Source: Xanthocytophaga agilis
Lineage (GTDB): Bacteria > Bacteroidota > Bacteroidia > Cytophagales > 172606-1
Direction of reading: 5' to 3'
NCBI RefSeq assembly: GCF_030068605.1
Contig: NZ_JASJOU010000002.1
Span: 1 to 64,000 of the forward strand
DNA: 64,000 nucleotides
Position 1 is the first letter of the stretch, and the number at the start of each line of letters is the position of its first letter. Below are positions 7,327-16,160 of this stretch, piece by piece. Under the pieces are notes generated by a model. It made no database searches, was not told the DNA's origin, and saw nothing but the letters and a program-made list of their open reading frames with translations. The translations under genes were made by a program, and so were the position numbers.

Positions 7327-8226
7327 ATGAATAAGACAGTCCATTACAAAATGCTGGCTGATCTGCACAAAGGCAATGGCTGGCCTCCACCCGAACATCC
7401 GTTGCTAAGTGTTGTCAGTTGTAAGAAAGATTGCTCAATGGGAGATAGAGAGTTTACCAGCAATTGTTATCTGATCGGGTTCAAAAAGCTGAAAGCAGGT
7501 GTTATTCTGTATGGACGTACTCACTATGATCATACCAATGGTTCTATGTTATTTGTAAAGCCACGACAGATCATAGAAATGAAATATATGGAGTTTGAGG
7601 AGGATGGCTTTATGATACTAATCCATGAGGATTATCTTGCAGGACATGAACTGCATCATGCCATACAGAAATACAACTTCTTTGACTATGAAACCAATGA
7701 AGCGCTGCATCTGTCTCCGAAAGAGGAAGCAATTATCTGGGACTTATTTAACAAGATAGCAGGCGAATATAGTACGAATCAGGATGAATACAGCCGTGAG
7801 ATCATGATTGGTCATATTTCTTCCATACTTATGTACTCACAGCGCTTTTACAAAAGACAATTTATCAATCGTACGGATATGTCGGGCAAAACGGTGACTA
7901 AATTCAATGAAGCACTACGACTGTATTATGAAGCGGGTTATCTACAAACCAAAGGTCTTCCGTCTGTACAAAGTCTGGCAGAGCAGCTTTATGTATCTCC
8001 CCGCTATCTCAGTGATCTATTAAAGCAGGAAACAGGCAAGACAGCCATGGATCTTATCCATATTTCCTTAATATCCGAGGCAAAGAATCAACTGAGAGCG
8101 TCTGATCAGAGTGTAGCAGAAATCGCATATGGACTGGGTTTTGAAAACACGTCTTACTTCACACGATTGTTTAAGAAACAGGTAGGAATCAAACCACTTG
8201 AGTTCAAAAAACAATCTCTAAACTAA
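7327..8226 (+). CDS. AraC-family transcription regulator
   Basis: 299 residues. The C-terminal ~100 residues hold the two helix-turn-helix units of AraC/XylS proteins (QSLAEQLYVSPRYLSDLLKQ, then SVAEIAYGLGFENTSYFTRL with the usual FKKQVGIKPLEF ending). The N-terminal half is a cupin-like sensor region without an assignable ligand. It lies directly downstream of the SDR at 6402 and probably regulates it. A hairpin terminator follows at 8246. Confidence 0.92.
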   Translation: MNKTVHYKMLADLHKGNGWPPPEHPLLSVVSCKKDCSMGDREFTSNCYLIGFKKLKAGVILYGRTHYDHTNGSMLFVKPRQIIEMKYMEFEEDGFMILIHEDYLAGHELHHAIQKYNFFDYETNEALHLSPKEEAIIWDLFNKIAGEYSTNQDEYSREIMIGHISSILMYSQRFYKRQFINRTDMSGKTVTKFNEALRLYYEAGYLQTKGLPSVQSLAEQLYVSPRYLSDLLKQETGKTAMDLIHISLISEAKNQLRASDQSVAEIAYGLGFENTSYFTRLFKKQVGIKPLEFKKQSLN

Positions 8227-8245
8227 AGAATAATTTTGCATCTGT

Positions 8246-8278
8246 AGCCAGAATGACTCAACTCATTCTGGCTTTTCT
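8246..8278 (+). terminator. Terminator after AraC-type gene
   Basis: An 11-bp perfect stem AGCCAGAATGA / TCATTCTGGCT with a 6-base loop, followed by TTTTC. Confidence 0.75.
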
Positions 8279-8417
8279 ATTCTATATAAGTCTATATGGA
8301 AAGTGGTTTATAATCACATCATTTTTATACGAGTATATAGTCAAATCAATAACTATTGTAGTTTGAATCACTAACTGGCATTATTTTATAACTTTATTGA
8401 TCAATCATGTCTATCAA

Positions 8418-8984
8418 ATGGAGTCATTACGTTTATATTTACGTTCTCTTTCAGAAATTTCTGATACAAGCTGGGAAATTCTATCTACAACACTCCACAT
8501 GGTGACCTTTGCCAGAACCACCTGTTTGCTCAAATCTGGTCAGGTTTGTAACTCACTCTTTTTTATCAGCAAAGGATATTGCAGAGCCTTTTATGATAAA
8601 GATGGTCAGGAAGTTAACACATCATTCTTCTTTGAAAAGGATATTGCTACCAACCTTAACAGTTATGCTACCGACCAACCCTCTGCATATACAATTCAAG
8701 CCTGCGAAGATGTAACAACCATACAATTTGACAAGAAAAAATTGCTGAAAGTTTGTGAGCAAGACCCTCAGATCGCTTTATTGGGAAGAAAATGCCTGCA
8801 ATACATTGCAGCTAAAGAAGAAAAACATGCAGCAATCTATAAACTAATGACTGCACAGGAACGGTATGAATACATAGAAGATCTCTACCCACATATTATA
8901 CAACGTGTATCTCTTACTCACCTTTCTTCCTATTTGGGAATAGCCAGGGAAACATTAAGCCGAATTCGTAGCAGACGTATGTAG
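8418..8984 (+). CDS. Crp/Fnr-family transcription regulator
   Basis: 188 residues from the ATG at 8418; a TTG 21 bases upstream is also in frame but less likely. It has an N-terminal cyclic-nucleotide-binding-like domain and a C-terminal winged helix with recognition segment GIARETLSRIRS. Arg177, Glu178 and Arg182 align with Arg180, Glu181 and Arg185 of E. coli CRP, the three residues that read TGTGA/TCACA. A perfect TGTGACGATCGTCACA site lies in the short gap to the next gene, a SnoaL-like protein, its likely target. Similar to, but with different predicted DNA specificity from, the regulator at 5429. Confidence 0.88.
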   Translation: MESLRLYLRSLSEISDTSWEILSTTLHMVTFARTTCLLKSGQVCNSLFFISKGYCRAFYDKDGQEVNTSFFFEKDIATNLNSYATDQPSAYTIQACEDVTTIQFDKKKLLKVCEQDPQIALLGRKCLQYIAAKEEKHAAIYKLMTAQERYEYIEDLYPHIIQRVSLTHLSSYLGIARETLSRIRSRRM

Positions 8985-8994
8985 CCTATCATTT

Positions 8995-9010
8995 TGTGAC
9001 GATCGTCACA
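8995..9010. promoter_or_regulatory. Perfect CRP-type operator
   Basis: TGTGACGATCGTCACA matches TGTGA-N6-TCACA exactly and is fully palindromic. A -7-like element GATCTTTG lies at 9033-9040, about 37 bp from its centre, suggesting an activator position near -41. Confidence 0.8.
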
Positions 9011-9085
9011 TGATATGTTTCTCAGCCAGTATGATCTTTGTGTTATATATCAAAAATCTATATTCAACTGATAAACAATAAGATT

Positions 9086-9457
9086 ATGGCACAATATGAG
9101 TCACAACTTCCAGAAACCAGTACAAAAGAGACAGTGCTGTCTTTTATAGAAGCCTTAAATAAAGAAGACTTTGCCCAGGCCAGACGACTGGTACATGACG
9201 ATCTTACTTTTATAGGAGCATTGGGTACACGTAACGGAGCAGACGCTTATTTTGCAGATATGGAGCGCATGAAAATGAAATATGTGATTCAAAGAGCTTT
9301 TGTGGAAGGAAATGATGTTTGTCTTTTGTATGATTTTACAATTGACGGTATCACCATATTTGGCTGCGGATGGTATCAGCTTATCGACAACAGAATACGT
9401 TCTTTTAAAGTAATTTTTGACCCACGCCCTTTACTGGAAGGAGCCAATAAAAAATGA
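9086..9457 (+). CDS. SnoaL-like / NTF2-fold protein
   Basis: 123 residues from the ATG at 9086; the frame extends upstream to 9038 but that part would overlap the promoter. The pattern ETVLSFIEALNKEDFAQARRL followed by VHDDLTFIGALG, a DMERMKM helix and a final strand pair is that of the SnoaL/NTF2 cone fold, as in ketosteroid-isomerase-like proteins. No catalytic residue set can be assigned. Its promoter carries the CRP-type palindrome and it follows the Crp-type gene, so it is probably that regulator's target. Cytoplasmic. Confidence 0.75.
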   Translation: MAQYESQLPETSTKETVLSFIEALNKEDFAQARRLVHDDLTFIGALGTRNGADAYFADMERMKMKYVIQRAFVEGNDVCLLYDFTIDGITIFGCGWYQLIDNRIRSFKVIFDPRPLLEGANKK

Positions 9458-9483
9458 TACAGGATTGTCCTGTATCATTTTTT
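9449..9483. terminator. Bidirectional terminator
   Basis: A 16-bp perfect stem (AAAAAATGATACAGGA / TCCTGTATCATTTTTT) with a 3-base loop between the convergent SnoaL-like gene and rocD. Confidence 0.9.
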
Positions 9484-9505
9484 ACTAATTGTAATAGTTA
9501 GTTTA

Positions 9506-10738
9506 TCAAAAAGTCAGAATCGTCTTTTCAATAATATCACAGCATTCATGTAATTGTTCTTCAGTAATAGTTAAGGGAGGAGCAAAGCGAATTTTATCTC
9601 CATGAGTAGGTTTTGCCAGTAAGCTATTGTCACGCAGAGCCAGACATACATCCCAGGCAGTTCGGCCATCTGTAGTTTCTTTGATATCAATAGCATTCAG
9701 TAAGCCCTTTCCACGAACAGCCTTTACACGGTCTGTTTTAGTTTGCAGGATTTCCATACGATGACGAAACAACTCACCCATCTTGTGTGCATTCTCTATA
9801 AGTTTTTCTTCTCTTACCACTTCCAGGGCGGCCATGGCCACTGCGCATGCCAGAGGATTTCCACCAAAAGTGCTACCGTGTTCACCAGGTTTCAGTGTCA
9901 GCATAACCTCATTATCAGCCAGCACTGCCGATACAGGATATATACCTCCTGACAAAGCTTTACCGAGAACTACAATATCTGGCCGCACTCCTTCGTGGTC
10001 ACAACAAAGCATTTTACCTGTTCGGGCAATACCGGTTTGTACTTCATCCGCTATAAAAAGAACATTGTATTTTTCACAAAGTGCCTCCACCCCCTTCAGA
10101 TAACCAGCATCAGGAACAAATACACCTGCTTCACCCTGAATAGGCTCAACCCAGAATCCACATACATTGGGATTTTGCAGGGCTACTTCAACAGCATTCA
10201 GATCGTTGTAGGAAATAATCTGATATCCTGGCAAAAATGGGCCAAAATGCTTGGTTGCTATCGGATCTGTAGAAGCGGAAATGATACCAGTAGTCCGCCC
10301 ATGAAAGTTGTTCTGAACAGCCACAATCACCGCCTGATTATCTGGAATACCTTTTACTTCATATCCCCATTTACGGGCAAGCTTAATCGTAGACTCATTG
10401 GCTTCTGCTCCTGAATTCATCATCAGCACCTTATCATAACCAAAGTATTGAGTAATGTATCGGGAAAATTCTCCCAGCTTATCACTATGAAAAGCACGTG
10501 AAGTCAGTGTCAGTATTTGTGCCTGATCTATCAGGGCTTTTACAATCTTAGGATGACAATGCCCCTGATTGACTGCACTATATGCAGACAAAAAATCATA
10601 ATACCGCTTGCCGTTCACATCCCATAGAAAAACACCCTCTCCTCTCGCCAATACAACTGGCAAGGGATGATAATTGTGGGCTGAATACAGGTGTTCAAGT
10701 TCAATAAAGGTCTGTGATTGGTCAAGGGTGGTTATCAT
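9506..10738 (-). CDS. rocD: Ornithine--oxo-acid aminotransferase
   Basis: A 410-residue class III PLP aminotransferase. It converts L-ornithine and a 2-oxo acid to glutamate-5-semialdehyde and an amino acid, linking arginine/ornithine breakdown to proline and glutamate. Seen: [34 protein letters not shown], the cofactor-binding '[16 protein letters not shown]', '[16 protein letters not shown]' with the Schiff-base lysine, and '[14 protein letters not shown]'. These and the full length match ornithine aminotransferases closely. It is monocistronic, convergent with the SnoaL-like gene. Cytoplasmic. Confidence 0.93.
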   Translation of the reverse strand: MITTLDQSQTFIELEHLYSAHNYHPLPVVLARGEGVFLWDVNGKRYYDFLSAYSAVNQGHCHPKIVKALIDQAQILTLTSRAFHSDKLGEFSRYITQYFGYDKVLMMNSGAEANESTIKLARKWGYEVKGIPDNQAVIVAVQNNFHGRTTGIISASTDPIATKHFGPFLPGYQIISYNDLNAVEVALQNPNVCGFWVEPIQGEAGVFVPDAGYLKGVEALCEKYNVLFIADEVQTGIARTGKMLCCDHEGVRPDIVVLGKALSGGIYPVSAVLADNEVMLTLKPGEHGSTFGGNPLACAVAMAALEVVREEKLIENAHKMGELFRHRMEILQTKTDRVKAVRGKGLLNAIDIKETTDGRTAWDVCLALRDNSLLAKPTHGDKIRFAPPLTITEEQLHECCDIIEKTILTF

Positions 10739-10865
10739 AATGGTAAAATAATATAGATTAAACTAATGTGCTTCTTTAGTTTAAAGGCTTATTACGAAAT
10801 ATACTCAAAACATTTTTATCTGTCAAACTGTTTAAAAGCCAGATGTATTACCCATTTTTGCTTCT

Positions 10866-11039
10866 ATGTCCAAAAAGAAAGATAATTTATTAAACAACCG
10901 CGGACTTACTCCCGAAGATTACTATATCAACGAACAAGGTCTACTAGTTTTTACGGCACATTATCATCTCAAACGGGGCTATTGCTGCGGCAATCGCTGC
11001 AAGCATTGCCCTTATGACTATAAAAATACAAAATCTTAA
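10866..11039 (+). CDS. DUF5522 small cysteine-rich protein
   Basis: A 57-residue reading frame starting MSKKKDNLLNNRGLTPEDYY. It carries the conserved block GLLVFTAHYHLKRGYCCGNR followed by C-x-HCPY, which is the DUF5522 signature. Four Cys and one His in CCGNRCKHC could bind a metal or an iron-sulfur cluster. It lies 99 bp before rpmB on the same strand, so it may share regulation with translation genes. Function unknown; widely seen as a short orphan in Bacteroidota and some proteobacteria. Confidence 0.85.
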   Translation: MSKKKDNLLNNRGLTPEDYYINEQGLLVFTAHYHLKRGYCCGNRCKHCPYDYKNTKS

Positions 11040-11138
11040 CAATTGTTTTGTTTTTTTATTTAACAATGCTGATATTTGCAGCCCTGTTTTGTATCGGACT
11101 GAATTTATCCTATTTACTATATTTAAAGACTTAAGAAA

Positions 11139-11375
11139 ATGGCAAGAGTTTGTCAGATAACTGGAAAAAAGACCCAAGTAGGTAACAACGTTTCACACGC
11201 TAACAATAAAACAAAACGCAAGTTTTATCCTAATTTGCAAGTAAAACGTTTTTATGTACCTTCTGAAGATAAGTGGATTACTCTTAAAGTTTCTACAAGA
11301 GCTTTACGTACTATCTCTAAGAAAGGTATCGAAGCAGTGTTGAAAGAAGCACGTTTGGCTGGACAAGTATTATAA
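11139..11375 (+). CDS. rpmB: 50S ribosomal protein L28
   Basis: 78 residues beginning [20 protein letters not shown], the standard start of bacterial L28, and full length. It binds 23S rRNA in the large subunit. In many Bacteroidota rpmB is followed by rpmG and a DUF4295 gene; here a terminator follows directly, so that cluster is split. The protein starts with the cysteine-containing 'RVCQITGK' form. Confidence 0.96.
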   Translation: MARVCQITGKKTQVGNNVSHANNKTKRKFYPNLQVKRFYVPSEDKWITLKVSTRALRTISKKGIEAVLKEARLAGQVL

Positions 11376-11422
11376 TTTTGATACTGTTTTTCTGTAACAG
11401 CATATATTCAAAGACACCCACT

Positions 11423-11459
11423 AAAAAACTCCATCCTGTTAAACAAGATGGAGTTTTTT
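11423..11459. terminator. Bidirectional terminator after rpmB
   Basis: An AAAAAACTCCATC / GATGGAGTTTTTT stem with T run between rpmB and the convergent aspartyl protease gene. Confidence 0.88.
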
Positions 11460-11473
11460 AGTATATGAATTTC

Positions 11474-12733
11474 TCAGATCATTCGTTTGAGCCTGAACTC
11501 TGCATAAATAAAGTTATTCTCTCTTCTTACAAATAACTTTACCCATTTTCCCTCTCCCCGTTGGAGAATCTTTAGGACATCGCTCAGATGCAGATCAGAA
11601 GCCATATGGCTATTAAGTGAAATTATTTCGTCCCCTTTTTTAAGACCCGCTTTATCGGCAGGTGAATCCGGATGTATATATTCCAACACAAACTTCTGAA
11701 AAGTTGATCCGGTAGCCCGTACATCTAATCCACTCATATCACGTTCAAACCGCTCTTTGAATGATTTTTTATTGGGTTTCAGAATGATATAATTCTGAGG
11801 GTAATTAAATACAACATCAAATCGTTTAAGAAATTCGCAGCCAATATTTCCCTGGCGATTCAGGTGGCGTGCCATTTCCATAGCAAGAGAGTTTGTGTCC
11901 GGAAAGGAAGTAATAACCTGTTCCAGTTCATAATTGCCAATTTTCACTTTCTCCAGCCGTCCCAGACTTCCATTAATGATCCCATTCAATCCCCGGCCTA
12001 ACTGGGCACGTATAATCTTATCAGGCAATTGAATGTGTTCACTAGTTCCCAGATCAAGAGACAATGCATGACCTGCTCCTGTATCCAGGATAACCTTAAT
12101 GGGGATCTCTCGGTTATCTGCGTAAATAGCACTTGCATACACATACGGTTTGGTATCCTCTATCACAATAGGAATCCTCTCACCCTTACCTCTGTATTTA
12201 TATTTTTCTGGCTGATACAAACGTAATGTACGTGACCGAAAATCAATCTTGACTACAAAGTGTCGGAAAAGTTCAAATCCAAAAATACCATGAATAGGGA
12301 TGCCTACATAGCTTGAAAGTTGAAGGAGATCATCGGAAAGTGCGACTACATTCTGTCCAATAGCCTTGATGCCAGGCAAATAAATCTGATTATTTATAGC
12401 AACATATGCCTCCAGAGACGACCCCTGTCCGGCACCTGTTACATTCACTTTGCGAACAAATCGCAGATTCAGCTTTTTGGCTACTTCCGGATCTGTCAAC
12501 AGATTCATACTGATACCTGTATCTAATATAAAGTTTAACGTATCGGAGGTGTTGATACGTACCGGGATAACAATGAGATTGCTATGCCATTTAAATGGTA
12601 TAACAATGCATTTACGTTTCTCAGCGAAAAAGAAGCCGACATCCTGTGCCTGAACACATTCGACAGCTACAGTTATAACAAAAGAAAATATACAGAAGCT
12701 TCTCCACATAAGAGATGCCCGCAGAGCGCTCAT
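11474..12733 (-). CDS. Retropepsin-like aspartyl protease with PDZ domain
   Basis: 419 residues. An N-terminal signal sequence (about 1-30, ending 'ECVQAQD') is followed by two aspartyl-protease half domains. The first has FILDTGISMNLL (Asp71) and the second has VILDTGAGHALSL. A C-terminal PDZ domain (about 325-415) includes 'HPDSPADKAGLKKGDEIISL'. Bacteroidota encode many such exported retropepsin-PDZ proteins; their substrates are largely unknown. A start at the internal Met9 is also possible. Monocistronic and probably periplasmic. Confidence 0.88.
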   Translation of the reverse strand: MSALRASLMWRSFCIFSFVITVAVECVQAQDVGFFFAEKRKCIVIPFKWHSNLIVIPVRINTSDTLNFILDTGISMNLLTDPEVAKKLNLRFVRKVNVTGAGQGSSLEAYVAINNQIYLPGIKAIGQNVVALSDDLLQLSSYVGIPIHGIFGFELFRHFVVKIDFRSRTLRLYQPEKYKYRGKGERIPIVIEDTKPYVYASAIYADNREIPIKVILDTGAGHALSLDLGTSEHIQLPDKIIRAQLGRGLNGIINGSLGRLEKVKIGNYELEQVITSFPDTNSLAMEMARHLNRQGNIGCEFLKRFDVVFNYPQNYIILKPNKKSFKERFERDMSGLDVRATGSTFQKFVLEYIHPDSPADKAGLKKGDEIISLNSHMASDLHLSDVLKILQRGEGKWVKLFVRRENNFIYAEFRLKRMI

Positions 12734-12938
12734 AGCGGTTATAGTTAAAAATTTACATATAATAAGAATTAAATTTCACACTGATTTTCAACACAATAAC
12801 AATCCTTTCAACGAAAAGGTTGATTGCTGACCTGCTAATTTGTATGCCTCACATTTATAGACAAAAGATACCTTTTTTTTCTATCTGAAAACAGACTTTC
12901 TGCGCCAACTGCTCTAAATGCCTGATGAATGGTAGCTT

Positions 12939-14246
12939 CTAATCTTCTTTTATACGAAAGCACAACAGTGCAGCCAATACCATCAACCCTCCTCCTATCT
13001 GCACAGCCAGTAGCCGATCATTTCCTAATACATTTGCCATAAGCCATCCAAAGAATAACGAAGCAATGATCTCAGGCAGAACGATAAAGAAATTAAAGAT
13101 TCCCATATAAATACCTATTTTATCATCAGGCAGACAGCCCGCCAGAATTGCGTAAGGCATAGATAGAATACTCGCCCAGGCAATACCAATACATGACATA
13201 GACACAAACAACAGGTTAGGCTCCCGGATAAACCCTACAGAGAGTAAACCCAATGCACCTATAATCAGGCAAACCATATGAGTTATCCGTTTACCCAAAC
13301 GCATAGCAATAGCGGGAAGTATCAAAGCAAACAAAAACGTAACCAGATTGTAAAACGACAGTGTTAAGCCTGCAAATTGAATACCCTCTGTATATAAGGA
13401 AGACTTTTCATCTGGCGCCTGAAACACATTACGGGCCACTGCCGGCGAATAATAGAACCACATAAGAAACAACCCCGGCCATGTAAAAAACTGCACTAAT
13501 GCAATCTGTCTCATGCGCTGTGGCATATGACGAATAGCGTGAAAAATCTCAACAGCCCCTGCGCCAAAACCTTTATTACTTTCCTGTTTCTTCAAAACAA
13601 TATCAATGTCTACCGGAGGATATTCTTTTGTAGTAAGTATAGTATACAATACAGAGCCAAGAAAAGCAGCACCCCCTATATAAAAAGACAAACGAACAGT
13701 GGCAGGAATAGCCTCCTGTACATCGTTTTGTACATGAAACCAATGATCCATCATCCAGGGAAGCGCACTGGCAATTACAGAGCCTAAACCTATGAATAAA
13801 CTCTGCATCGAAAATCCGATAGTCCGCTGCTCTTCTGAGAGTTTATCAACTACAAACGCCCGAAATGGCTCCATACTGATATTGATAGAAGTATCCATAA
13901 TCCATAACAGTCCGGCAGCCATCCATAAAGCAGAAGAATTTGGCATGAGAACCAAAGCAATTGTACTTAGAATCGCACCAACCAAAAAATAAGGACGCCG
14001 ACGCCCCAGAACAGGATGCCAGGTACGATCACTCAAATATCCAACTATAGGTTGTACAATTAAGCCTGTAAGAGGTGCGGCTAAAAACAAAAGTGGTATT
14101 TCATCGGCATTTGCTCCCAGATATTCATAAATACTACTCATGTTTGCCATCTGTAGTGCCCACCCAAACTGAATACCACAAAAGCCAAATGTCATGTTCC
14201 ATATCTGCCAAAAACTCATTCTTGGCTTTGTAAGCGTTACGTTCAT
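12939..14246 (-). CDS. MFS transporter, SLC45/GPH sugar-transporter-like
   Basis: A 435-residue membrane protein with about 12 hydrophobic segments. The motif [20 protein letters not shown] after the second helix, and [20 protein letters not shown] in the next, are typical of SLC45-type and bacterial glycoside/sucrose-maltose symporters. It likely imports a disaccharide or oligosaccharide with a cation. No sugar-utilisation enzyme lies beside it, so the substrate is open. Inner membrane. Confidence 0.85.
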   Translation of the reverse strand: MNVTLTKPRMSFWQIWNMTFGFCGIQFGWALQMANMSSIYEYLGANADEIPLLFLAAPLTGLIVQPIVGYLSDRTWHPVLGRRRPYFLVGAILSTIALVLMPNSSALWMAAGLLWIMDTSINISMEPFRAFVVDKLSEEQRTIGFSMQSLFIGLGSVIASALPWMMDHWFHVQNDVQEAIPATVRLSFYIGGAAFLGSVLYTILTTKEYPPVDIDIVLKKQESNKGFGAGAVEIFHAIRHMPQRMRQIALVQFFTWPGLFLMWFYYSPAVARNVFQAPDEKSSLYTEGIQFAGLTLSFYNLVTFLFALILPAIAMRLGKRITHMVCLIIGALGLLSVGFIREPNLLFVSMSCIGIAWASILSMPYAILAGCLPDDKIGIYMGIFNFFIVLPEIIASLFFGWLMANVLGNDRLLAVQIGGGLMVLAALLCFRIKED

Positions 14247-14417
14247 AAAGAATGTAAAGTAGAAATTCCCACCTATGGATACAAACTATAGTTACAACGT
14301 TAAATATAACTCAATTTATTCATAAAAAAACAATGATTCGTCAAATTTTACAGATACCAAAAAAGAACTGCCCTATCAGACAGTTCTTCTCTAATAATGA
14401 CTTATCATATATTTATA

Positions 14418-14462
14418 AAAGTAGCCCTATGAGGTTTGGTATAGCCACTTTAGGGCTACTTT
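14418..14462 (-). terminator. Terminator after universal stress gene
   Basis: AAAGTAGCCCTA / TAGGGCTACTTT stem overlapping the stop of the Usp gene. A second hairpin (AAGAACTG...CAGTTCTT) lies at about 14364-14390. Confidence 0.7.
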
Positions 14463-15268
14463 CATTCTGGAATTACCAATGTTGGCACATCTGTATATAA
14501 GGCAAGCTGACGAGTAACACTCCGATGAAAAAGTGAAGCAAAGAACCCACGCTTACGCGCAATTACAGCGACCAGGTCTGCATTCTGTTTATGAACAAAG
14601 GCATCAATTCCTTCCTGTACATCTTCATGTACCAGTGTATGCATAGAAAAAGGAACCGCTCCCAGCCAATCTTCCAAACGAATGGCTTCTACAGCCTTTT
14701 CTTCTGGTAGTTCCGTTGCCTCTGATTCTATATGTAAAGCAAGTATCTGCGCATTTGCCTGTTGTGCAATAGTAATCAGCGGGTTAAGTAACTGGTGTTT
14801 CGTTTCTTTAAAATCACTTGCTAGCACAATTGTATGTATAGGCTTCCAGGATACTTTTTGTGGAACAATAATCAAAGGACAAGATGTCTCCTGTGCAACA
14901 TCAGCAGTAACACTTCCAACTAAAGCCTCCGGCTTGTTACCGGCGCCTTTTGTTCCCATTACGATCCAATTTATATTTTTCTCTTTAGTGATGGTTATAA
15001 TCATATCTGAAGTTGCACCTGACTGAACCAGAAAATCACAGGGCACCTCTGTGGAGAACTCTTTACATAGTGCAGCTAACTGCTGGCGAGCCTCTTCCAG
15101 ATCGGCAATAACAGGTTCGGCAATAAATGTATCCGGGTCCAGATAAGGAATAGGTTCAATGTATACCAGTAATAACCGGGCGCCGATAAACTTCGCAAAC
15201 TGCGAGGCATATTTTAACTCTGAATGAGAGTTTTGAGAAAAATCAATTGGACAAAGAATGGTCTGCAT
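14462..15268 (-). CDS. Universal stress protein, two UspA domains
   Basis: 268 residues made of two tandem UspA folds (1-140 and 145-268). The first starts MQTILCPIDFSQNSHSELKY and has the ATP-binding pattern G-x2-G-x9-G in GTKGAGNKPEALVGS followed by 'CPLIIVP'. The second domain has only a weak form of that loop (ARKRGFFASLFHRSVTRQ) and probably does not bind nucleotide the same way. Role: general stress survival, cytoplasmic. Monocistronic with its own hairpin. Confidence 0.92.
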   Translation of the reverse strand: MQTILCPIDFSQNSHSELKYASQFAKFIGARLLLVYIEPIPYLDPDTFIAEPVIADLEEARQQLAALCKEFSTEVPCDFLVQSGATSDMIITITKEKNINWIVMGTKGAGNKPEALVGSVTADVAQETSCPLIIVPQKVSWKPIHTIVLASDFKETKHQLLNPLITIAQQANAQILALHIESEATELPEEKAVEAIRLEDWLGAVPFSMHTLVHEDVQEGIDAFVHKQNADLVAVIARKRGFFASLFHRSVTRQLALYTDVPTLVIPE

Positions 15269-15767
15269 GTGAGTCAGGTAAAGTAGTTAGATAATAGAAA
15301 CACACTACCAGGTTTTTCTATTCCTGGGCTAAGTATATATTTTCATGTTCAATAAGGCAATATAAAATAGAGCATTATCTGTGTTTATATCTGCGATATT
15401 AACAAAATGTTACTATTCAGATCTGCTATCTATTCAGAAACAAAGTAAATGTAGAAAGTAACTATGAGGTCTGGTCTGATAAAGATCAATTGAAAATATA
15501 ATTTTTGACATTCTCTTCTATTACTTTTAAAAATCAGTTTCAAGTTCATTATTTCAACCGATCTGCAAAACAGTCGAAGAAATATAAAATACCGTACCCA
15601 AAATACAATTCCTGCCTGCCATGAGTAATTCCTTACCAAATTTTGAGCAATTACTATCATTGATTTTTAGTTAAAAGACAGGGTTCAGAAAAATAACTAA
15701 CAACATAGTTTGAAAACTAAGAAATTAGTTTTAAGTTTGTCATATATAACTCCTATTATATAAAATC
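15269..15767. other. Intergenic region with BlaI-type operators at its right end
   Basis: About 500 bases between divergent genes. The left 400 bases show no credible gene or RNA; the right end holds the two dyads described separately. Confidence 0.5.
15695..15732. promoter_or_regulatory. Two tandem BlaI-type dyad operators
   Basis: AACTA-N6-TAGTT occurs at 15695-15710 and again at 15715-15730, where the wider copy AAAACTAAGAAATTAGTTTT is a perfect palindrome apart from its 4 centre bases. They lie 38-73 bp before the blaI-like gene, matching the usual autorepression position. The arm spacing equals that of the dyads at 29172-29246 while the base sequence differs. Confidence 0.6.
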
Positions 15768-16160
15768 ATGAAAAACCTGAGAGAACTTACCCGTGCAGAA
15801 GAAGAAGTTATGCAAATCCTGTGGAAACTAAATAAAGGATTTGTCAAAGACATCATAGAGCTCCTGCCAGAACCTAAGCCTGCATATAACACGGTATCAA
15901 CTATCGTTCGCATCCTGGAAACCAAAGGATTTATAGGGCATAATGCCTATGGAAAGACCCATGAATATTATCCTCTGATTTCAAAAACTGACTATACCCG
16001 TTTTTATTTTAAGAACTTTTTGAAAGGTTATTTTGGTGGATCATTTGCGGGTCTGGTTTCCTTCTTTGCAAAAGAAGAAGATGTGGATCTGAAAGAGTTG
16101 GAAGAATTGCTTAAAAACGTTCCAAAAGAAGACTCAGATGAAGATACCAGCAATGCTTAG
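15768..16160 (+). CDS. BlaI/MecI/CopY-family repressor
   Basis: 130 residues. An N-terminal winged helix (ELTRAEEEVMQILWKLNKGF, then PKPAYNTVSTIVRILETKGF) is typical of BlaI/MecI/CopY proteins, followed by a helical dimer part. Such repressors are cleaved or released when the partner M56 membrane peptidase is activated. The stop overlaps the start of that partner by 8 bases (ATGCTTAG). No beta-lactamase is nearby, so the regulon is not antibiotic resistance on the evidence here. Confidence 0.92.
   Translation: MKNLRELTRAEEEVMQILWKLNKGFVKDIIELLPEPKPAYNTVSTIVRILETKGFIGHNAYGKTHEYYPLISKTDYTRFYFKNFLKGYFGGSFAGLVSFFAKEEDVDLKELEELLKNVPKEDSDEDTSNA

Noticed and set aside
9783-10103. 106-codon plus-strand frame over rocD
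   Set aside because: Antisense to a strongly supported enzyme gene with no features of its own.
15430-15660. 76-codon minus-strand frame in the gap before the BlaI gene
   Set aside because: No family motif or credible start site; composition fits AT-rich noise.
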